NCBI GenBank assembly: GCA_034696485.1
Contig: JAQIWT010000004.1
Location: forward strand, 33,999-97,998
DNA length: 64,000 nt
Direction: 5' to 3'
Source: Isohypsibius dastychi
Lineage: Eukaryota; Tardigrada; Eutardigrada; Parachela; Isohypsibiidae
In this document: piece by piece, positions 59,931 through 64,000 of the stretch
How positions within the stretch are numbered: position 1 is the stretch's first letter
How the letters are laid out: each line of letters begins with the position of its first letter
Position numbers and translations under genes: made by a program
Notes under the pieces: model-generated
Seen by the model: only the letters and a program-made list of their open reading frames with translations
Told to the model about the DNA's origin: nothing
Database searches by the model: none

Positions 59931-61199
59931 ATGGCCACTCCAACACGGCCTGCCCCAAGGCGTATCTTGGACACTGGTGCATCTGTCCATGTCTTTAGCT
60001 CACGCGAGCAATGTTTAACGTCTGTGATTCCTCAAGAATCTCGACGTGTGCTTCATACTGCAAATGGTACTGTGCCCGTTACTCACACTGCACGGCACCC
60101 AATCTTTGGCGACGGTGTTCTTCTTGAGAACTACGATGGCCCTACTCTCATTAGCTGTGGCAAGCTGTGGACGTCTGGCTTTCATGCCAGCGCTCTCGAG
60201 GTTGATCGACGCGGTCTACTGTTTACTCGAGACGGCGATTCTCACATGATTGAGGCCGAGCTTGCTCCCGACATGCTTTTCAGCATCACCATCAGAAGGA
60301 TGGACTCCCCACGTGTACTGGTTCTCCTTGCATCCAAACCAGACATGGCTGAAAAGGTATGGTGGCTTCACAAAATGCTAGGCCATCCCGGAACTACAAT
60401 CATGGCCCAGGCGGCGGATTTGGGACATTATCACGCGTTCAATATCAAATCTGAGGATATCATCGCCGCCAAGCTCGCCAATTGCGAAGGTTGTATAAAA
60501 GGCAAATCAACCTTTGCCCGATTCAACACCAAATCCAAATCTGCTCTCCAAAGCGACGTTGTCGAGGTCGGTTCTCACATTCATGCTGATATCATGTTTA
60601 TTGGGCGTTACAAATGGCTCGTCAGTGTTGACGAGCACACGCGCTTCGTTCGCGCAGACCTCATCCTGAACAAGGACAAAGATAATCTGGCCTCCACGCT
60701 GCGGTCTGTGCACCATTTTTACACTGCAATGCGCAGCGAACATGATCCGCCTCTTGGTCGAGGTGTCTACAAGCTACACTTTGATGGCGAGGCCGCCATA
60801 GCTGAACTCTCTCGTGATCGGTCCTTGGGGGACATTGGCTTCGAGCGTGTCCCAGTTACTCCCGGACGACATGAGAAAGCCGCCGAGCGGACTAATCGTT
60901 CTATTCAAGATAAGTCGCACTCTACTCTTCACGGCGTTGGATTTGATTTACCAACCAAAACAATACCTCATCTTGTCAGCTATGTGGTGCTCGGCATAAA
61001 TCAGACGCCGAACACCATTTCCAAGGTTCCTCCGTGGTCTTTGCTCCACAGGAAGCCTCCGGACTTCTCTAAGTTTACCTTACCGTTTGGAACGGTTGTA
61101 TGGGCGACTGAGCCGTACCACGATGGTTCGCTGAAATCAAAGGCTAAACTCGGTGTGGTGGTTGATCGAAACCCACACTCTAGTGCTCTCGTTCTCTAG
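59931..61199 (+). CDS. pol: Copia pol, first part: protease and integrase
   Basis: The ATG at 59931 starts 422 codons ending at TAG 61197-61199. The aspartic protease site is RRILDTGASVHVF. The GAG-pre-integrase zinc-binding region follows (HKMLGHPGTTIM ... CEGCIKGKS), then the integrase core with HADIMF (Asp), HFDGEAAI (Asp) and RHEKAAERTNRS (Glu), giving the DDE triad. The C-terminal part contains PPWSLLHRKPPDFSKF and GTVVWAT, matching the copia integrase tail. The same reading frame continues past the stop directly into the part with reverse transcriptase, so this is one pol interrupted by a single amber codon. Confidence 0.88.
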   Translation: MATPTRPAPRRILDTGASVHVFSSREQCLTSVIPQESRRVLHTANGTVPVTHTARHPIFGDGVLLENYDGPTLISCGKLWTSGFHASALEVDRRGLLFTRDGDSHMIEAELAPDMLFSITIRRMDSPRVLVLLASKPDMAEKVWWLHKMLGHPGTTIMAQAADLGHYHAFNIKSEDIIAAKLANCEGCIKGKSTFARFNTKSKSALQSDVVEVGSHIHADIMFIGRYKWLVSVDEHTRFVRADLILNKDKDNLASTLRSVHHFYTAMRSEHDPPLGRGVYKLHFDGEAAIAELSRDRSLGDIGFERVPVTPGRHEKAAERTNRSIQDKSHSTLHGVGFDLPTKTIPHLVSYVVLGINQTPNTISKVPPWSLLHRKPPDFSKFTLPFGTVVWATEPYHDGSLKSKAKLGVVVDRNPHSSALVL

Positions 61200-63683
61200 C
61201 TCGTTGGAAACGAGTATTCTTCTACTTCTCAAGTTGTGCGTGATTCGGTGTTGGAGGTCGAGCCTCCTTTCACTGAGTCAGTTAAGGAAGCTTTCAAATT
61301 GTTTTCTCGTGGTGAGGTGGCGAATGTTGATAGTGAATATCTGGCTCCCTCACAGGCAATCGTGACCCTGCCGATTGTGCCTGTCCCAGACATTCCCGAC
61401 ATTGTGGCGACACCTCCGTCACCTCTTCAAGGGGTGACCGCACCCGTTCAAGGGGTGCCTGTTTTAGGGGCGAGTTCAACACCAGTATCATCCTCATCTT
61501 CGGCATCGCCGGCTCGACGGGTCGAGCCGGTTCTTTCGCCTGCTTCTCTAGCCACGGTGGGTTCATCTCTTGAAGGGGTGCAACGGCCACCGTCCCCGGC
61601 TGCTCCGCTGCTGCCCGTGCAGGAAAGCGTTGGAGCAGGTTCTGTCAAAGGCGCGACGTCATCTGGGCGCCAGGACCTTGGGTCAAGACTCGTGGACACG
61701 AACTTGGGTGGCGAATTGGTGACGGTGAGACGAAGTATGCGTGGCTTGGGCCAGGGTGGCCTTAGCCGAGGTGCCTCAGACGCACCATACGCAGAAGGGG
61801 TGAATGTGGTCAGTTGTCTCGGTAGCGGCGATGGTGGCCGCGACGGTAATGACGACCGGGTAACAGAATCTTTCGAGAGGTCTGTAGCCAGTATGCACGG
61901 GGTTAAACGGCCAAGGAGGGGAGATCCTGGGTTCAGTGGTTTTTGGGATTACCCAACTGACTGGGAGGCTGCGTATGCTGCAATGGCACGGTTCGCGACA
62001 CTCGAGGTTGTCGGGACAGCCTTCAGCGCATCTGAGTCGTCTGCTCCTCAGCAGGCGGCTATTCTCACCGAAGTGCTCAATCTTAAGATGCACAAGGTGT
62101 TCAAGGCGGTAAACGCCAGGCGACTCTCTAGATCAGACATGAGAGGAGCCATTCCTACGGTTATGCTGGTCAGTACCAAAGTTGCTCCCAACGGTGAGAT
62201 TGTCAAGTGGAAAGGTCGGCTTGTCGCCAAGGGTTTTCTAGACAAGTCAAAACCGAGAGACGTCTCATCTCCTACAGTATCGGGGGAAATGATTTTGCTG
62301 ACTCTTAACCTGGCTGTGTCGTTTGATTTTGACATTCATGTCTTCGACGTTCGTGCGGCATTTCTTGAAGCCCCACTGAATCGCGACCTGCCAGTCTACG
62401 TTCGTATTCATTCTGATCTCGCTCCAATCGTATTGGACAACATGCCCGAGCTCCGTCCTGGACTGATGGAAGACGGCGAGCTAGTTGTCGAGCTTGATCG
62501 CGCGCTTTATGGTTTAGTCGATGCTCCTCGCGCCTGGTATGAACGCATCAAGGGAGTGCTCGTTGGTCTCGGATTTCGACAATCGCGCTATGATGAATGT
62601 CTCTTTTTCAAGAGACTCCCAGAGGGTCCTCATGTGGTCTCTCTCCATGTTGACGATGGTATGAGTGTTGGTCCAACTGCATCAGTTAAGGAATTGCAGG
62701 TCGCTCTCAAGAGAGAGTTCCGTGAGATCACTGAGGAGTATGATCCACAGGAGTTCAACTATCTCGGTTTCGCATGTTCTCGCGATCGCCAAGGTGGAAC
62801 GATTAGTTTGATTCAATCAAAGTACATCAACGAGTTGGAGGAGACCCTATCAAGTTTCTTTGACACTTCGTCAAGCAGGGTTCCCTCAACTCCGTCCGAT
62901 GCTTCCCTCACTGTCATTCGTCCTGAGTCTCCTCTACTTGACAAGAAGGATGCTGATATGTTTGTTTCTATGGTCATGAAAATGCTTTATGTGACCCGAT
63001 CCCGCAATGACATCAAGTTCACCATCGGTTTCCTTACCACTAGGCTTCGCGAGCCAAATCGAGACGACTGGTTCAAGATGTTGCGCGTGGCCAAGTACCT
63101 AATCCATACCCGTGATCTTCCTCTTGTCATTGCAACAAGTGATATGAGTATAAATGGGTCTGCCGATTCTTCTTTCAATCGTCACTCGGATGGTAAGAGT
63201 CATACCGGTGGCGCACTTTGGTTTGGCTATAGGAACGCTCCATTCAAGGTTTTCTCCTCCAAGCAAACCCTTGTGTCTCTCAGCAGTACTGAGGCTGAGA
63301 TCGTTGCTCTGGGCGATGTTGCTATTGAAGGACTTTGGATGCGGAGTATCTTGATCGAACTTGGGTTTCTTGCTGACGATATGGCCCCAGTCTGTCTGGA
63401 ACAAGACAACCAGGCTGCCACTCTACTTGTCAATCGAGGTCAGTTGAGCAAGGGATCCAAGTCCATCTCCGTCAAGTTTTTCTGGATGTCCGATGCAATC
63501 GCTGTCAACCTCCTGCTTCTCAAGGATGTCAGGACGGACGAGATTATTGCTGATGGCTTCACCAAGCCATTGGAGGCTGGCCCATTCATCTCGTGGCGCT
63601 TCCACGCCCTCAATCTCAGGGCACTGTCAAAGTCGGCTCTCAGCCGATTGAGACACTTTCTTCCCCCTTCCCACAGGAACTAG
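61200..63683 (+). CDS. pol: Copia pol, second part: reverse transcriptase and RNase H
   Basis: This continues in the same frame after TAG. A ~250-residue Pro/Ser/Val-rich spacer (first ATG-free start is GTG 61236) leads to the RT: VKWKGRLVAKGFLDKSKPRD, FDVRAAFLEAPL with catalytic Asp, ELDRALYGLVDAPRAWYE, and the active site LHVDDGMSVG. The catalytic YVDD tyrosine is His (62646-62657). The connection and RNase H domain follow, with GSADSSFN (Asp), SSTEAEIVAL (Glu) and QDNQAATLL (Asp), and the family ending IIADGFTKPLEAGPF. No frameshift is present over 2.4 kb. Stop TAG is at 63681-63683, and the LTR begins 178 bases later. Confidence 0.88.
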   Translation, partial: LVGNEYSSTSQVVRDSVLEVEPPFTESVKEAFKLFSRGEVANVDSEYLAPSQAIVTLPIVPVPDIPDIVATPPSPLQGVTAPVQGVPVLGASSTPVSSSSSASPARRVEPVLSPASLATVGSSLEGVQRPPSPAAPLLPVQESVGAGSVKGATSSGRQDLGSRLVDTNLGGELVTVRRSMRGLGQGGLSRGASDAPYAEGVNVVSCLGSGDGGRDGNDDRVTESFERSVASMHGVKRPRRGDPGFSGFWDYPTDWEAAYAAMARFATLEVVGTAFSASESSAPQQAAILTEVLNLKMHKVFKAVNARRLSRSDMRGAIPTVMLVSTKVAPNGEIVKWKGRLVAKGFLDKSKPRDVSSPTVSGEMILLTLNLAVSFDFDIHVFDVRAAFLEAPLNRDLPVYVRIHSDLAPIVLDNMPELRPGLMEDGELVVELDRALYGLVDAPRAWYERIKGVLVGLGFRQSRYDECLFFKRLPEGPHVVSLHVDDGMSVGPTASVKELQVALKREFREITEEYDPQEFNYLGFACSRDRQGGTISLIQSKYINELEETLSSFFDTSSSRVPSTPSDASLTVIRPESPLLDKKDADMFVSMVMKMLYVTRSRNDIKFTIGFLTTRLREPNRDDWFKMLRVAKYLIHTRDLPLVIATSDMSINGSADSSFNRHSDGKSHTGGALWFGYRNAPFKVFSSKQTLVSLSSTEAEIVALGDVAIEGLWMRSILIELGFLADDMAPVCLEQDNQAATLLVNRGQLSKGSKSISVKFFWMSDAIAVNLLLLKDVRTDEIIADGFTKPLEAGPFISWRFHALNLRALSKSALSRLRHFLPPSHRN

Positions 63684-63850
63684 GACTGTTCGGTTTTTGC
63701 TCGCTTTACCCGCAAGGGGGCAAGGTGCTTCGATGCACCACCGCGATGCTCGTTTCCCGAGACAGTCGACTCTCTCCTTTTCCCGCAAACCTACTGATGT
63801 AACGCTGCGACGTATTCTCCCTGATGACTGGCGCCCCACTCACGCTGCGC

Positions 63851-63861
63851 CAGAAGGGGTG
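63851..63861 (+). other. Polypurine tract
   Basis: The purine-rich run CAGAAGGGGTG lies directly before the TG of the right LTR, where plus-strand DNA synthesis of an LTR retrotransposon is primed. Confidence 0.65.
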
Positions 63862-64000
63862 TGTTAAGAATACGACGTCCCAGCTGATCGTACCGTGTTG
63901 GACTTCTACCTTCAGGTCAGGGGATAAGCCTGTCCGACGTACCACGGGTACCTACGTATAGGTTTTATGCCTAGTGAGGCCATACTTTCAAAACCTTTTC
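63862..64000 (+). repeat. Right LTR (partial, runs off window)
   Basis: It begins TGTTAAG just after the polypurine tract, which is typical of an LTR 5' terminus. At least 139 bases lie in the window. The first 65 are also present inverted at 59201-59265. Its full length and CA end are outside the window. Confidence 0.75.

Larger units (their letters stand above)
59201..64000 (+). mobile_element. Ty1/copia-type LTR retrotransposon, atypical left end, right end beyond window
   Basis: The element carries, in order, a gag remnant with a zinc knuckle, an aspartic protease, integrase, reverse transcriptase and RNase H. This protease-integrase-RT-RNaseH order defines the copia superfamily. A purine-rich tract precedes a TG-starting LTR at 63862. 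The left end has no direct LTR copy; instead 59201-59265 is the perfect reverse complement of 63862-63926. pol is open apart from one in-frame TAG, so the copy is young or was recently active. The right LTR runs off the window. Confidence 0.88.

Noticed and set aside
1..64000. tRNA, rRNA or CRISPR features
   Set aside because: I scanned by eye for T-loop-like GGTTCGA motifs and regularly spaced repeats and found no convincing candidate; a dedicated tRNA search was not possible.

Overview
The window is nuclear DNA of an intron-poor unicellular eukaryote. It carries spliceosomal introns, tubulin cofactor D, an ARL5 GTPase, a meiotic HFM1/MER3 helicase, the PRL1/PRP46 spliceosome subunit, a vacuolar-sorting-receptor-like protein and a Ty1/copia element. 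Most genes are single-exon. The eleven introns that can be placed are mostly 52-75 nt (two are 170 and 204 nt), with GTRAGY-type donors and an almost invariant (A)CTAAY branch motif. Ser/Ala-Pro-Thr linkers in the double-vWA protein recall stramenopile secreted proteins, and the VSR-like gene shows a plant-type vacuolar sorting route. A stramenopile or related protist is my best guess, but the sequence alone does not settle the lineage.

Layout. 0-16 kb: a partial acidic protein, a secreted aldo-keto reductase, an AT-hook protein, a small MIC13-like membrane protein, a 1254-aa coiled-coil protein, TBCD, a secreted ADAM-like protein with a mutated zinc-protease motif, and a small membrane protein. 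16-27 kb: a 2151-aa protein of unknown function, succinyl-CoA ligase alpha (three exons, mitochondrial presequence), a synaptogyrin-like tetraspan protein, and succinate-semialdehyde dehydrogenase. 27-37 kb: a NOX-like oxidase of unusual architecture lies between two AT-rich, ORF-poor stretches of about 3.0 and 2.6 kb; the first also ends at a small gene of unknown function. 37-49 kb: a secreted pappalysin-type (M43) protease, the VSR-like receptor, a proline-rich protein with 23-residue APWTVF repeats, REX4-type exonuclease, a short-chain dehydrogenase, ARL5, and a five-exon secreted protein with two vWA domains. 50-58 kb: an ADCK1-like atypical kinase, PRL1/PRP46, an atypical dual-specificity pseudophosphatase, and HFM1/MER3. 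59-64 kb: a copia retrotransposon with a gag remnant and pol, whose two ends carry perfect 65-bp inverted, not direct, repeats.

Functional links. Succinyl-CoA ligase and succinate-semialdehyde dehydrogenase are both mitochondrial, TCA/GABA-shunt enzymes and lie close together. ARL5, the VSR-like receptor, the synaptogyrin-like protein and the repeat protein with an NPF motif all suggest endomembrane traffic. Genes sit on both strands without operon structure.

Main points for follow-up: (1) the NOX-like protein keeps the two histidines expected for one heme but appears to lack both histidines of the second heme, and carries a duplicated regulatory domain instead of EF-hands; (2) two apparent pseudoenzymes, an ADAM-like protein with HExxH changed to HAxxH and a PFA-DSP phosphatase with Cys changed to Asp; (3) the copia element with inverted ends, an in-frame amber codon between integrase and reverse transcriptase, and a long AG-free tract before pol. 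Start codons were set to ATG; several open frames extend upstream without one. All alignments to families were made by eye.
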